Source of the DNA: Streptomyces sp. R41 | GTDB lineage: Bacteria; Actinomycetota; Actinomycetes; Streptomycetales; Streptomycetaceae | Assembly (NCBI RefSeq): GCF_041053055.1 | Contig: NZ_CP163443.1 | Coordinates: forward strand, 3,472,001-3,536,000 | DNA length: 64,000 nucleotides | Direction: 5' to 3' | Part shown: piece after piece, positions 33,280 to 42,133 of the stretch | Position numbering within the stretch: position 1 is the first letter of the stretch | Layout of the letters: each line of letters starts with the position of its first letter | The notes under the pieces: model-generated | What the model was told of the DNA's origin: nothing | Database searches by the model: none | Seen by the model: the letters and a program-made list of their open reading frames with translations, nothing else | Position numbers and translations under genes: made by a program

Positions 33280-36200
33280 CGAGCACGGTCCAGGCTCCTC
33301 CCCCGGCAGCCGTCCGCCCCGCCGCGACCACCTCAGGGCCCCCCGAGGGGCCGCGCTCGCGGCGGTGGCTGCTGGGTTTCTGGGCCGTGGTGTTCGTGCT
33401 GTTCCTGGCCGTGCACCCCGGGCGGACGACCTTCGACACCAAGCTCGGTGTCGCGCTCGACCCCTGGCAGTTCCTCTCCGATCTGGGCCAGTTGTGGCAC
33501 GACCGGGGCGGCTTCGGCGGCATCCAGGACCAGTACGTCGGCTACGTCTGGCCGATGCTGCCGTTCTACGGCCTGTGCAAGCTGATCCACCTGCCGGTGT
33601 GGCTCGCGGAGCGGCTGTGGCTGTCGATCGTCGTGTCCGTCGCGTTCTGGGGCGCCCTGCGCCTCGCCGAGCGGCTGCGGATCGGGAGCGGGGCCTCGCG
33701 CCTGCTCGCCGCCGCCGCGTACGCGCTGTGGCCGGTCTTCACGATCGTCGTCGGCTCGACCTCGGCCGCGGCGCTGCCGGGCGCCTTCCTCCCCTGGGTC
33801 CTGCTGCCGCTCACCAACGAGCGCTACACGGCCCGGATCGCGGCCCTGCGCTCGGCGCTGATCGTCCCCTTCATGGGCGGCGTGAACGCGGCCGCGACCC
33901 TGGCATCCCTGCTTCCGGTCGGGCTGTATCTGCTCTCCCGGCCGCGCGGGCCCCGGCAGCGCAAGCTGATCGCCTGGTGGGTGCCGGGCGTGATCCTGGC
34001 GACGGCCTGGTGGTGGATCGCGCTGCTGATGCTCGGCATGTACGGCGAGAACTTCCTTCCCTACATCGAGACTTCACAGACCACGACGGCCACGATGTCG
34101 GCCACCGAGTCGCTGCGCGGCGCCGGCAACTGGGTCGCGTATCTGCATTTCGGCGAGGCCTGGCTGCCGGCCGGCTGGACCGTCGCGTCCTCGGTGATCG
34201 TGATCATCTGCTCGACGCTCGCGGCCGGGCTCGGTCTCGCGGGCCTCGCGAGACGTGACATGCCCGAGCGCCGCTGGCTCGTGCTGACCGTGCTGTCGGT
34301 CGCGCTCGTCACCCTTGCCGGGTACGGCGGTTCGTTCGGTGCGCCCTTCCACGGCGTGGTCCAGGACTGGCTGAACGGCTGGCTCGTCCCCTTCCGCAAC
34401 ATCTACAAGTTCCAGACGGGACTGGCACTCGCCCTGGTCCTCGGCCTCGCGCATCTGGTCGCTGTCGCCTCCGAGACGCGCGGCGCCCGTCCCGTACGCG
34501 GCCGCCGCTTCGCACCCCTCGTGGCGGCCGTGCTGATACTGCCGGGGCTCGCCTGGCCCTACCTCAACGGGTCGATCCTGCAGCCGGGTTCGTTCCAGGA
34601 GCTCCCCAAGTACTGGCAGGCCACGGCCGACTGGCTGGAGAAGTACTCCCCCGACTCCCGCGCCCTCGTCGTCCCCGCCACCGCGCACGGCATCTACACC
34701 TGGGGCTCCCCCGTCGACGAGCCCCTCGACGTGCTCGCCGACTCCCGCTGGGCGGAGCGGGATTACGTCCCGTTCGGCACCGCGGGCAACCGGCGTGCCA
34801 TGGACGCGGTCGAGCAGGCGCTGATGACGGGCGGCGACGTCCCGGGCCTGGCCGACTACTTGAGCCGCGCCGGGCTCTACTACGTCGTCGTACGCAATGA
34901 CCTGGACCCGGATCAACTCGGTTACGTCCCGACCGCGACCGTGAAGCGGACCCTGGAGCAGTCCGGGTACCAGCGGGTCACCGGCCTCGGGCCGATCATG
35001 ACCGGCGGCCGGATCGCGAACGACACCCCGATGCAGGTCGAGGGCCTGTATCCGCGCCAGCGCGCCGTCGAGATCTACGAGCCGACCGACAAGGACGTAC
35101 CGAGGCCCGGACAGGCCGGGCTGAAGCCGATCGCGGACACGGCCGTCGTGTCCGGCGGCCCCGAGTCGCTCCTCCCGCTGGCCGCCGACCCGTCGATGCG
35201 CGGCCGCGCCGCCGTGCTGACCGGCGACAACCATCCGGGCCTCGGCACGTCCGAGGTACAGGTGGTGGGCGACGGGCTGCGACGCGCCGACACCCGTTTC
35301 GGCCTGGTCAACTCCAACACCTCGTACACCTACACGCGCGACCAGCGCAACGACAGCGACAGCGTCCAGGACCCCGGCAAGAAGCCGCACCAGATCCTGC
35401 CGACGAAGGGCATCCGGCACCAGACGGTGGCGCAGCTGCGCGGCGCCCGCTCGGTCACGGCGTCGTCCACCGGCAACTGGCTCTTCTACCTCCCGCAGTA
35501 CGACCCCGTGAACGCCTTCGACGGCAACCCCGACACCGCGTGGGCCGAGGGTGCGGCCGGCTCGGCGAACGGGCAGTGGCTGCGCATCCGCTTCGACGGG
35601 TCGGTCGACGTGCCGTCGTCGTTCAAGGTGACTCCGCTGCCTCAGGACGGGGTCCGGTCGGCGGCGACGCGGGTGCGGGTCGAGACGGAGAAGGGTTCCG
35701 TCACCAGTTATCTTCAGCCGAACGGCATGACCCAGTCGATCAAGGCCCGCCCCGGGTCGACGAGTTGGCTGAAGATCACGATCGTCGACTCCACCGAGCA
35801 GCACGCCGGTCTCACCGGCGCGGGCTTCTCCGAGATCGACCTCCCGGACGTCCAGGTGACCCGCCTGCTGCGGCTGCCGACGGACGCCTCCGGCTCGGAC
35901 GCCTCCTCCGAGATCGTCTCCCTGCACCGCACCACCGACCCCACCGGGCTCTCCCCGACGGGCACCGAGGCGGGCCTGCACCGCAGCTTCTCGACCTCGA
36001 CGGCGGGAACGTACGAGATGAAGGCGAGCGCGGTCCCGGTCCCGGGCGAGGACCTCGACAAGCTGCTGTACGAGGTCGCGCCCGAGCAGCAGAGCCGGAT
36101 CGTCGCGACGGCGGACTCCACGGCGAAGCTGGGCGCCGGCCTGTCCGCGCGCAACCTCACGGACGGCGACCTCACGACGGCGTGGATCGCGGGCGGCAAT

Positions 36201-37784
36201 CCGACGATCCACCTGAGCTGGCCCGACAAACAACCGGTCTCGTCCATCGTGCTGGCCCCGGCGGGCGGCCTGTCGACCCGCCCGACGAAGGTGAACATCA
36301 GCTCCCCGGACGGGGCGGCGATCGTCGGGGTCGACGAGAACGGCTGGGCCCGCTTCGACCCCATCACCACCGACCACCTCGACATCACCATCACCGAGAC
36401 CGCACCGCTGACCGTCCACAACCCGGTCGCCGACGACGACCTGCAGCTCCCGGTCGGACTGACGGAGGCCTACATCCCGGGCCTCGACCAGTACCGCACC
36501 CCGCAGCCGTCCGGCACCCGGAAGTTCTCGCTCCCCTGCGGGAGGGGTCCGGTCGTCGCGGTCGACGGGAAGCTGTTCGAGACGAGCGCGAAGGGGACGG
36601 TACGGGATCTGGTGGAGCGCCGCGCGGTCGATGTGACGCTCTGCCAGGAAGGCCGTACGGACCCGGCCCTGGAGCTGAGTGACGGCTCGCACCGGGTCGA
36701 GGCGGGCGACGCCGGTCCGCTGGCCCTCACGGACGTGACGCTGACGCGCGGGACGGTCGCGGAGGCGGCCACCGCCGGGCGGGATCTGAAGATACGTGAC
36801 TGGCTGGGCGACCGCCGCGAGGTGACGGTCGGCTCGGGCGCGGCCTCGTACCTGACGACGTACGAGAACTACAACGACGGCTGGAAGGCCACGCTGAACG
36901 GCAAGGAGCTCACGCCGGTACGCCTCGACGGCTGGCAGCAGGGCTGGCAGATCCCGTCCGGCGCGGGCGGCACGGTCAAGCTGTCGTACGAGCCGTCGAC
37001 GACGTACGAGGCCGGGCTGATCGGCGGCGGGGTCGCCGTGGCCGCTCTGGCGGGCCTCGTCCTGTGGCGCCGCCGCTCGCCCAACCCCGACGAGCCGCAG
37101 CCGGTACCGCCGCTGCCCGGGCTGTGGCCGGGCCTGGTCGCGCTCACCCTGGTCGGCATCGTCATCGCGGGCTTCTTCGCCCTGCTGGTCCCGGCGCTGG
37201 CCGTGCTCGCCCGACGGCGGCACACCCTGCTCGTACCGATCGCGTTCCTCGCGCTCGCCGGGGCGGGGATCGCCGCCGCGACGGGGGCGGGGTCGCCGGT
37301 GTCGGCGGACGAGGGGGCGTTCGGCCCCGCGGCCCAACTGCTGGCGCTGATCGGCTTGTTCGCCGGTCTGGTGAGCGTACGGGAGCCGGACGCCTCCGGG
37401 TCGGCGAGCTCGCGGTGGGAGGCGCCACCGGGTTCCTCGAAGGCACCCACGGCACCGCTGCCGCAACGGATGCGGGGGGAGAGTGGGGGGCCGGGAGCCT
37501 TGCCCGGGGGCTTCGAGGAGAAGCCCGGCGCGAGGGCGGAGTCGGCCGGAGAGAAGCCCGGCGCGGGGGCCGAGTCGGCCGGAGAGAAGCCCGGCGCGTC
37601 CGAACAAGGGGCCGGGGCCGGGGCCGTCGTCGGCCCTATCGTCTCGGCCCGCGGTCCGGGTTCGGCCCAGCCGGAGCCGGACCCCCCGACCGCGCGCATC
37701 GCGTTCCGCAAGCCGAGGTTCAGGGCGACACCGCCCGAGGTACCCGGCACCCAGGAGGACACGGGGAGGGGCGAGGCCACATGA
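33276..37784 (+). CDS. AftD-like alpha-(1->3)-arabinofuranosyltransferase (GT-C, DUF3367) with discoidin domains
   Basis: 1502 residues, membrane enzyme. The N-terminal about 420 residues hold the GT-C multi-helix core (WLLGFWAVVFVLFLAVHPG, then the loop IQDQYVGYVWPM where the catalytic acidic residue would lie). A large outside region contains two F5/8-type (discoidin) domains, about 720-800 (GARSVTASSTGNW...DGNPDTAWAE) and about 935-1005 (NLTDGDLTTAWIAGG). Further helices follow at about 1245-1360, then a low-complexity tail with 11-residue repeats EKPGARAESAG. In mycobacteria AftD adds arabinofuranose to arabinogalactan and lipoarabinomannan. Streptomyces has neither polymer, so the acceptor here is unknown. 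Coupled by ATGA overlaps on both sides. Confidence 0.88.
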   Translation: MTSTVQAPPPAAVRPAATTSGPPEGPRSRRWLLGFWAVVFVLFLAVHPGRTTFDTKLGVALDPWQFLSDLGQLWHDRGGFGGIQDQYVGYVWPMLPFYGLCKLIHLPVWLAERLWLSIVVSVAFWGALRLAERLRIGSGASRLLAAAAYALWPVFTIVVGSTSAAALPGAFLPWVLLPLTNERYTARIAALRSALIVPFMGGVNAAATLASLLPVGLYLLSRPRGPRQRKLIAWWVPGVILATAWWWIALLMLGMYGENFLPYIETSQTTTATMSATESLRGAGNWVAYLHFGEAWLPAGWTVASSVIVIICSTLAAGLGLAGLARRDMPERRWLVLTVLSVALVTLAGYGGSFGAPFHGVVQDWLNGWLVPFRNIYKFQTGLALALVLGLAHLVAVASETRGARPVRGRRFAPLVAAVLILPGLAWPYLNGSILQPGSFQELPKYWQATADWLEKYSPDSRALVVPATAHGIYTWGSPVDEPLDVLADSRWAERDYVPFGTAGNRRAMDAVEQALMTGGDVPGLADYLSRAGLYYVVVRNDLDPDQLGYVPTATVKRTLEQSGYQRVTGLGPIMTGGRIANDTPMQVEGLYPRQRAVEIYEPTDKDVPRPGQAGLKPIADTAVVSGGPESLLPLAADPSMRGRAAVLTGDNHPGLGTSEVQVVGDGLRRADTRFGLVNSNTSYTYTRDQRNDSDSVQDPGKKPHQILPTKGIRHQTVAQLRGARSVTASSTGNWLFYLPQYDPVNAFDGNPDTAWAEGAAGSANGQWLRIRFDGSVDVPSSFKVTPLPQDGVRSAATRVRVETEKGSVTSYLQPNGMTQSIKARPGSTSWLKITIVDSTEQHAGLTGAGFSEIDLPDVQVTRLLRLPTDASGSDASSEIVSLHRTTDPTGLSPTGTEAGLHRSFSTSTAGTYEMKASAVPVPGEDLDKLLYEVAPEQQSRIVATADSTAKLGAGLSARNLTDGDLTTAWIAGGNPTIHLSWPDKQPVSSIVLAPAGGLSTRPTKVNISSPDGAAIVGVDENGWARFDPITTDHLDITITETAPLTVHNPVADDDLQLPVGLTEAYIPGLDQYRTPQPSGTRKFSLPCGRGPVVAVDGKLFETSAKGTVRDLVERRAVDVTLCQEGRTDPALELSDGSHRVEAGDAGPLALTDVTLTRGTVAEAATAGRDLKIRDWLGDRREVTVGSGAASYLTTYENYNDGWKATLNGKELTPVRLDGWQQGWQIPSGAGGTVKLSYEPSTTYEAGLIGGGVAVAALAGLVLWRRRSPNPDEPQPVPPLPGLWPGLVALTLVGIVIAGFFALLVPALAVLARRRHTLLVPIAFLALAGAGIAAATGAGSPVSADEGAFGPAAQLLALIGLFAGLVSVREPDASGSASSRWEAPPGSSKAPTAPLPQRMRGESGGPGALPGGFEEKPGARAESAGEKPGAGAESAGEKPGASEQGAGAGAVVGPIVSARGPGSAQPEPDPPTARIAFRKPRFRATPPEVPGTQEDTGRGEAT
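37518..37601 (+). repeat. 33-bp in-frame tandem repeat in the AftD-like tail
   Basis: Units 37518-37550 and 37551-37583 plus a partial third encode EKPGA(R/G)AESAG. They lie in the predicted cytoplasmic tail after the last membrane helix. Confidence 0.75.
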
Positions 37785-39355
37785 CAGCGGTGGAGCACCC
37801 GGCACGGGACGGCACCGACGGTCCGATCCAGCCCCCCGTACGCATCCCGTTCCCGGTGGTGGACGAGGTCGCCCGGCACTGCCTCCAGGAGGAGGAACCG
37901 GAGACGGTCCACATCGAGGTCCACCTGCCGGGCCGTCTCGACCCGGACCGACTGAGGACGGCGTTCACGCGGGCGCTCCGCCGCCACCCCCGCATCCTGA
38001 TGCGCGAGGCCCCGGGCCCCTGGTACCGCCGCCGCTACGAGTGGGAACTGACACCGGGGCCGGACGTGGAGGTGGTGTCGTTCACCTCCGCGGACTCCGA
38101 CGCACTCCGGGACGCCCGGACCAGGGCCCTGCTGGAAGCACCGCCGCTCTCCCTTTCCCCACCGATACGCCTGGAGGTGGTGCAGCGCGCGGGCCGGGCG
38201 GTGGGAAGCGAGGCAACGGACGCGGTGGGCGAAGCCACGATGGGCAAGCGCACCGATTCAGCCGCAGGCACGCATGCAGCCAGGGACGGCTCCCCGCCCT
38301 CAGCGGCTCCAGCAGCGCCGGGCACCGCCGCAGCCGACATGGCTGCGGGCATGCCCGCTCGGGGCGGCACCCGTCCGACAGAGAGCGGCACCCCGCAGGC
38401 GCCGGGCTCGCCGTCCCGCCCCCACGCCGGCCCCACCCCCGGTCACCCACACGCCAAGGGCACAGTCCTCTTCCTCACCATCAACCACACCGCCCTGGAC
38501 GGCCCCGCCTGCCTCCGCATCCTGGCCACCGCGGCCGAGCTGTACGGAGGCAAGGACAACACCCCCGCCGCACCCCCGGTGCGTACCCCCGACGCGACGG
38601 ACACCCCCCAGGTGGACGCCCCCTCCACCTGGACCCCACCCGCCAGGGTCGCCCACGGCACCCCCGAGCCCTCCCCCGGCAACGGCATGCTCGTCACCGA
38701 GCTGAACGTCCCGCGCCGCCCCAAGGGCTCCCCGTACACGGTGAACGACCAGCTCATGGCCACCACGGCCCTCATGCTCGCCCACTGGAACAGGGAACAC
38801 GGCGCCCGTCCCCGCCCCTTGCGCATCACGATGCCCGTCGACGACCGCCCGCGCGACGCGGACATGCCGATCGGCAACGGGACACGGCTCGTAGAAGTCA
38901 CCTTCGCCCCCGAGGAGGTGGACGCGCACAGGATGAGCGAGCTGCTGCGCCGCACGGCGGACCGCACCCGCGCGCTGAAATCCCTCGACCGTCCCCAACT
39001 CGGCCACGGCGCGGCACTGTTGACCGCCCCCGTGGTCCCCGTGGCGTGGCGCGCGGCGGTCACCAGAGGCCTGCGCAGAGCGGCCGGTCCCTGGACCTCG
39101 ACCACGCTGCTGAGCAACATCGGCCGCATCCCGTACCCCCTGGACTTCGGCGAGGCGGCGGGCCGCGCCCACGCGGTCTGGTTCTCGGCCCCCGCCCGCA
39201 TGCCCCGCGGCCTGACCGTCACGACCGCATCCACCGCGGGCCGCCTGCACCTCGCCCTGCGCTGGTCCCGCACCCTGCTCAGTCACGGCGACGGCGCCCA
39301 CCTCCGCGACCTCTTCGAGCACTACCTGCACGCGACGGAGGGGGACACCCCATGA
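37781..39355 (+). CDS. condensation-domain/acyltransferase-like protein
   Basis: 524 residues with the chloramphenicol-acetyltransferase/NRPS condensation fold. The N-terminal lobe has ALRRHPRILMRE, the active motif is INHTALDGPA with His236 and Asp240 (N-H-x3-D-G instead of H-H-x3-D-G), and the C-terminal lobe has YTVNDQLMATTALMLAHW and ITMPVDDRPRDADMPIGNGT. Stand-alone proteins like this (PapA/WES type) move acyl chains onto sugars, lipids or amines. An Ala/Gly/Pro/Thr-rich insert (about 140-228) separates the lobes. There is no carrier or adenylation domain nearby, so NRPS work is unlikely. In this operon it could acylate a glycan or lipid intermediate. Confidence 0.82.
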   Translation: MTAVEHPARDGTDGPIQPPVRIPFPVVDEVARHCLQEEEPETVHIEVHLPGRLDPDRLRTAFTRALRRHPRILMREAPGPWYRRRYEWELTPGPDVEVVSFTSADSDALRDARTRALLEAPPLSLSPPIRLEVVQRAGRAVGSEATDAVGEATMGKRTDSAAGTHAARDGSPPSAAPAAPGTAAADMAAGMPARGGTRPTESGTPQAPGSPSRPHAGPTPGHPHAKGTVLFLTINHTALDGPACLRILATAAELYGGKDNTPAAPPVRTPDATDTPQVDAPSTWTPPARVAHGTPEPSPGNGMLVTELNVPRRPKGSPYTVNDQLMATTALMLAHWNREHGARPRPLRITMPVDDRPRDADMPIGNGTRLVEVTFAPEEVDAHRMSELLRRTADRTRALKSLDRPQLGHGAALLTAPVVPVAWRAAVTRGLRRAAGPWTSTTLLSNIGRIPYPLDFGEAAGRAHAVWFSAPARMPRGLTVTTASTAGRLHLALRWSRTLLSHGDGAHLRDLFEHYLHATEGDTP

Positions 39356-40086
39356 CCACAACCGCCCCGGCACGGCGCGGACTTCGCGAGTTCTACGAGG
39401 ACCCCGCCGTCCCCGTCGCCTCGGGCACCCCGCGCAGTCTGCGCCAGGCCCGCATGCTGGCCGCCGCGCTGGGCCCGGCCACGGCGGGCGCGAAGACCGT
39501 CCTGGACATCGGCTGCGGCGACGGCACCGCGGCCGCGACCGCCGCCCCCCTCCTCGCCGGCCACCGCCTGATCGGCGTCGACTGGTCGCAGGACGCCCTC
39601 AGACGCGCCCACGCCCATATGCCGTACGCGATCCGCGGCGAACTCACCGACGGCGGGCTGCCGTTCAGGACGGAGTCGGCCGACGCGGTGCTCTTCAGCG
39701 AGGTCGTCGAGCACCTCGTGGACCCGGACAGCGCGCTCGACGAGATCCGCCGAATCCTGTGTCCCGGCGGCCACTTGATGCTCTCCACCCCGAACCTCGC
39801 CGCCTGGTACAACCGCGCCCTGCTGCTCGCCGGCGTCCAACCGGTCTTCTCGGAGGTGAGTCTGCGCGCCATCCACGGCCGACCGGGGAGCGAGGTCGTG
39901 GGCCATCTGCGGCTCTACACGGCCCGTGCGCTGCGGGAGTTCGTGACCGCGTCGGGCTTCGAGGTCGTACGCCTGGCGGGTGCGCCCTTCCACGGCGTAC
40001 CGCGCCCGCTGCGCCCCCTGGACCGGCTGGCCTGCGCCGCGCCGTCCCTGTCCTCCATCCTGCTCCTGCACGCGCGAAGGACGTAG
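39352..40086 (+). CDS. class I SAM-dependent methyltransferase
   Basis: 244 residues. Motif I TVLDIGCGDGTAAATA (about 49-64), motif II LIGVDWSQDALRRAH, and LFSEVVEHLVDPDSALDEI with LCPGGHLMLSTPN, typical of methyltransferases acting on lipid quinones, sugars or small molecules. It overlaps the acyltransferase gene by 4 bp and is 3 bp from the next gene. A second methyltransferase in the operon points to more than one methylation on the product. Confidence 0.9.
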   Translation: MTTTAPARRGLREFYEDPAVPVASGTPRSLRQARMLAAALGPATAGAKTVLDIGCGDGTAAATAAPLLAGHRLIGVDWSQDALRRAHAHMPYAIRGELTDGGLPFRTESADAVLFSEVVEHLVDPDSALDEIRRILCPGGHLMLSTPNLAAWYNRALLLAGVQPVFSEVSLRAIHGRPGSEVVGHLRLYTARALREFVTASGFEVVRLAGAPFHGVPRPLRPLDRLACAAPSLSSILLLHARRT

Positions 40087-40089
40087 CCC

Positions 40090-41007
40090 ATGTGGTGGGG
40101 AGTGGCCGCGGCCCTGCTGGCGAACGTCCTGTACAGCACCGGATTCGTCCTGGAGAAACGCGCGTTGGCGGCCCTGCCCGAGGTGGACATCCGCCGCCCG
40201 GCCCGGCTGCTGCGGCTGGTCCTCGGCAGCCCCCTGTGGATCGGCGGCTCGCTGGCCCTCGCCGCGGGCTTCGGCGCCCAGCTCGCCGTCTACCGCACCC
40301 TTCCGATCGCCGCGGCCCAGGGCATCTTCGTCTCCGGCCTTGTCCTGCTTGTGCTGCTCTCCTCCCGGCTGCTCGGCGAGGAGACGACAGGCCGCGAGCG
40401 GTACGCGCTCGGTGCGATCCTCGCCGCTCTGCTGATGGTCGTGCTGTCCCTGCGCGAGGGCACGGACACGGTGAGCCGCAGCGCCCCGGTGCCGCTGATC
40501 CTCACGGTCTGCCTGCCGTCGCTCTCGCTGGGCGTGTGGCTGTACGGAGCCGCCGAGCGCCGCTCCAAGCACCGGCACCGCATGCCGACCACGGGTGTCG
40601 AATACGGCGTCGCGGTGGGCCTGTTGTACGGCGTGAGCTCGCTCGCCATCAAGGGCGTGTCGAGCTACTTGACGACAAGCGACCTGGGCGGAGCGGTGGT
40701 CGGCCTCCTCCGCTCCCCGTACCCCTATCTCCTTCTCTTCACCGGCGCCTTCGGCCTGGTCATGTCGCAGGCGGCGCTGCAGCGCTGCCGGGCCTCGCTG
40801 ATCGTGCCCGTCTGCACGACGGTGACCTGCCTGTTCACGGCGGTGCTCGGCACGCTCGCGTTCGGCGAGGCGCTGCCGCACGAACCGGTGCGGCTCGCCC
40901 TGCGCCTCGCGGGCACCGCGCTCGCGGTGTCGGTCCTGCTGGCCATGCCCAAGCACGACGAAGCGCCCCAACCCCCCATCGGTGCCAAGGAGCTGACACC
41001 CCCATGA
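40090..41007 (+). CDS. DMT-superfamily (EamA-like) membrane protein
   Basis: 305 residues, nine or ten predicted helices, beginning WWGVAAALLANVLYSTGFVL and with paired halves typical of the drug/metabolite superfamily (AQGIFVSGLVLLVLLSSRLL; SQAALQRCRASLIVPVCTTV). Could export or flip a small molecule or lipid-linked sugar; EmrE-like arabinose-4N-lipid flippases belong to this superfamily. It sits inside the glycan operon with a 4-bp overlap to the next gene, so translocation of the operon's intermediate is a reasonable guess. Confidence 0.85.
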   Translation: MWWGVAAALLANVLYSTGFVLEKRALAALPEVDIRRPARLLRLVLGSPLWIGGSLALAAGFGAQLAVYRTLPIAAAQGIFVSGLVLLVLLSSRLLGEETTGRERYALGAILAALLMVVLSLREGTDTVSRSAPVPLILTVCLPSLSLGVWLYGAAERRSKHRHRMPTTGVEYGVAVGLLYGVSSLAIKGVSSYLTTSDLGGAVVGLLRSPYPYLLLFTGAFGLVMSQAALQRCRASLIVPVCTTVTCLFTAVLGTLAFGEALPHEPVRLALRLAGTALAVSVLLAMPKHDEAPQPPIGAKELTPP

Positions 41008-41231
41008 ACCCCGACGACCCGCTGCTGAAGATCCTGGCCTGCCCGCTGGACAAAGGGCCCCTGCACCTTCTCGTACCGGACGAGTCCGTGGCAGCCGAAG
41101 AGGCGCTCTACAACCCGCGCCTGCACCGCCGCTACCCGATCGTCGACGGCATCCCTCAGCTGCTGCCGTCCTCCGGGCAGCAGGTCACGGAGGACGAACA
41201 CGAGGAACTCCTCAAACGGATGGCCCCATGA
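41004..41231 (+). CDS. Trm112-like small protein with incomplete zinc site
   Basis: 75 residues. The Trm112 pattern is visible: LLKILACPLDKGPLHLL and RRYPIVDGIPQLLPSS. Normal bacterial Trm112 proteins have a CxxC near residue 13 and a second pair later; here only Cys13 remains, so zinc binding is unlikely. Trm112 proteins in eukaryotes and archaea bind and activate methyltransferases. Position directly before, and overlapping by 4 bp, the FkbM methyltransferase suggests a partner role, which is inference. Confidence 0.85.
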   Translation: MNPDDPLLKILACPLDKGPLHLLVPDESVAAEEALYNPRLHRRYPIVDGIPQLLPSSGQQVTEDEHEELLKRMAP

Positions 41232-42133
41232 CAGACCCCAGGACCGGTCGCGTGAAGAAGACCCTGGCCGCCCGCCTCGCCCCCTTGCTCCCCACCCGTC
41301 TGGTCGCCGCCACCGCCCGGCTCGTCTACCCGCGTTTCGAACCCGAGCTGGCCCGGCTCGCCGACCTGTGCCCACCCGGTTGCGGCACGGCGGTGGACGT
41401 GGGCGGCTGGTACGGCCCCTGGAGCCGCCGACTGGCCGGCCGAGCCCGCCGCGTGGTGGCCGTCGAACCGGTCCCCCACCTGGCCAGACTCCTCTCCGCC
41501 GCCACCCCCGGGAACGTCCGCGTGATCAGCGCCGCCGCCTCCGACCACCGGGGCACGGCCCAGCTGTGGCTGCCGCCGGACGACGCGGGCGACCGAGGCG
41601 TGTCCTCCCTCGTGCGCAGGGACATCCACGCCCGCGCGCTGAAGGTCCCCTGCCTGACCCTCGACAGCCTGGGCCTCCGCGACGTCGGCTTCATCAAGAT
41701 CGACGTGGACGGCAACGAGCTGGCGGTGCTGCGCGGCGCGCGGGCCCTGCTCACCCGCGACCGCCCGGCTCTCTTCATCGAACTGGAGTCCCGTATCCAG
41801 CCGATCGCCCCGGTCGTCGAGCACCTCGCCGAGCAGGGCTACGCCGGGTGGGTGCTCCCCGGCGCCGCCTGGCTGCCCCTGGCCTCCTTCCCCCTGGAGG
41901 CCCACCAGGCGCAGACGTCGTACGTCGTCTCCCAGGGCCTGCTGCGCCGGGTGCTGCCGCCGCACGGCCCCCGTTACGTCAACTCGGTCCTGTTCCTGCC
42001 CGACGGGCGCCGTCCGGGCGAGGCCCACGTACGCGACCATGGACCTCATGCCGGCCAAACGCCCCACCACCCCCTTCACCCCTCTCGACTTCCAGCTGGT
42101 CCTGCTGCGCCGCATGGCCGACCACAACCCTGA
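41228..42133 (+). CDS. FkbM-family methyltransferase
   Basis: 301 residues as read. SAM motif I is TAVDVGGWYGPWSRRLAG (about 54-71), followed by VVAVEPVPHLARLL, DSLGLRDVGFIKIDVDGNEL and ALFIELESRI, the FkbM signature. FkbM enzymes O-methylate sugars or polyketides. Homology seems to end near YVNSVLFLP (about residue 257); the last about 44 residues (RDHGPHAGQTPHHPLHPSRL...) look like out-of-frame reading of the next gene, which overlaps by 95 bp. A start at 41228 overlaps trm112 by 4 bp. Confidence 0.88.
   Translation: MTDPRTGRVKKTLAARLAPLLPTRLVAATARLVYPRFEPELARLADLCPPGCGTAVDVGGWYGPWSRRLAGRARRVVAVEPVPHLARLLSAATPGNVRVISAAASDHRGTAQLWLPPDDAGDRGVSSLVRRDIHARALKVPCLTLDSLGLRDVGFIKIDVDGNELAVLRGARALLTRDRPALFIELESRIQPIAPVVEHLAEQGYAGWVLPGAAWLPLASFPLEAHQAQTSYVVSQGLLRRVLPPHGPRYVNSVLFLPDGRRPGEAHVRDHGPHAGQTPHHPLHPSRLPAGPAAPHGRPQP

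Noticed and set aside
34074..37805. A 1243-codon minus-strand frame opposite the AftD-like gene
   Set aside because: No domain, Arg/Gly/Asp-rich composition, mirrors codon bias of the real gene.
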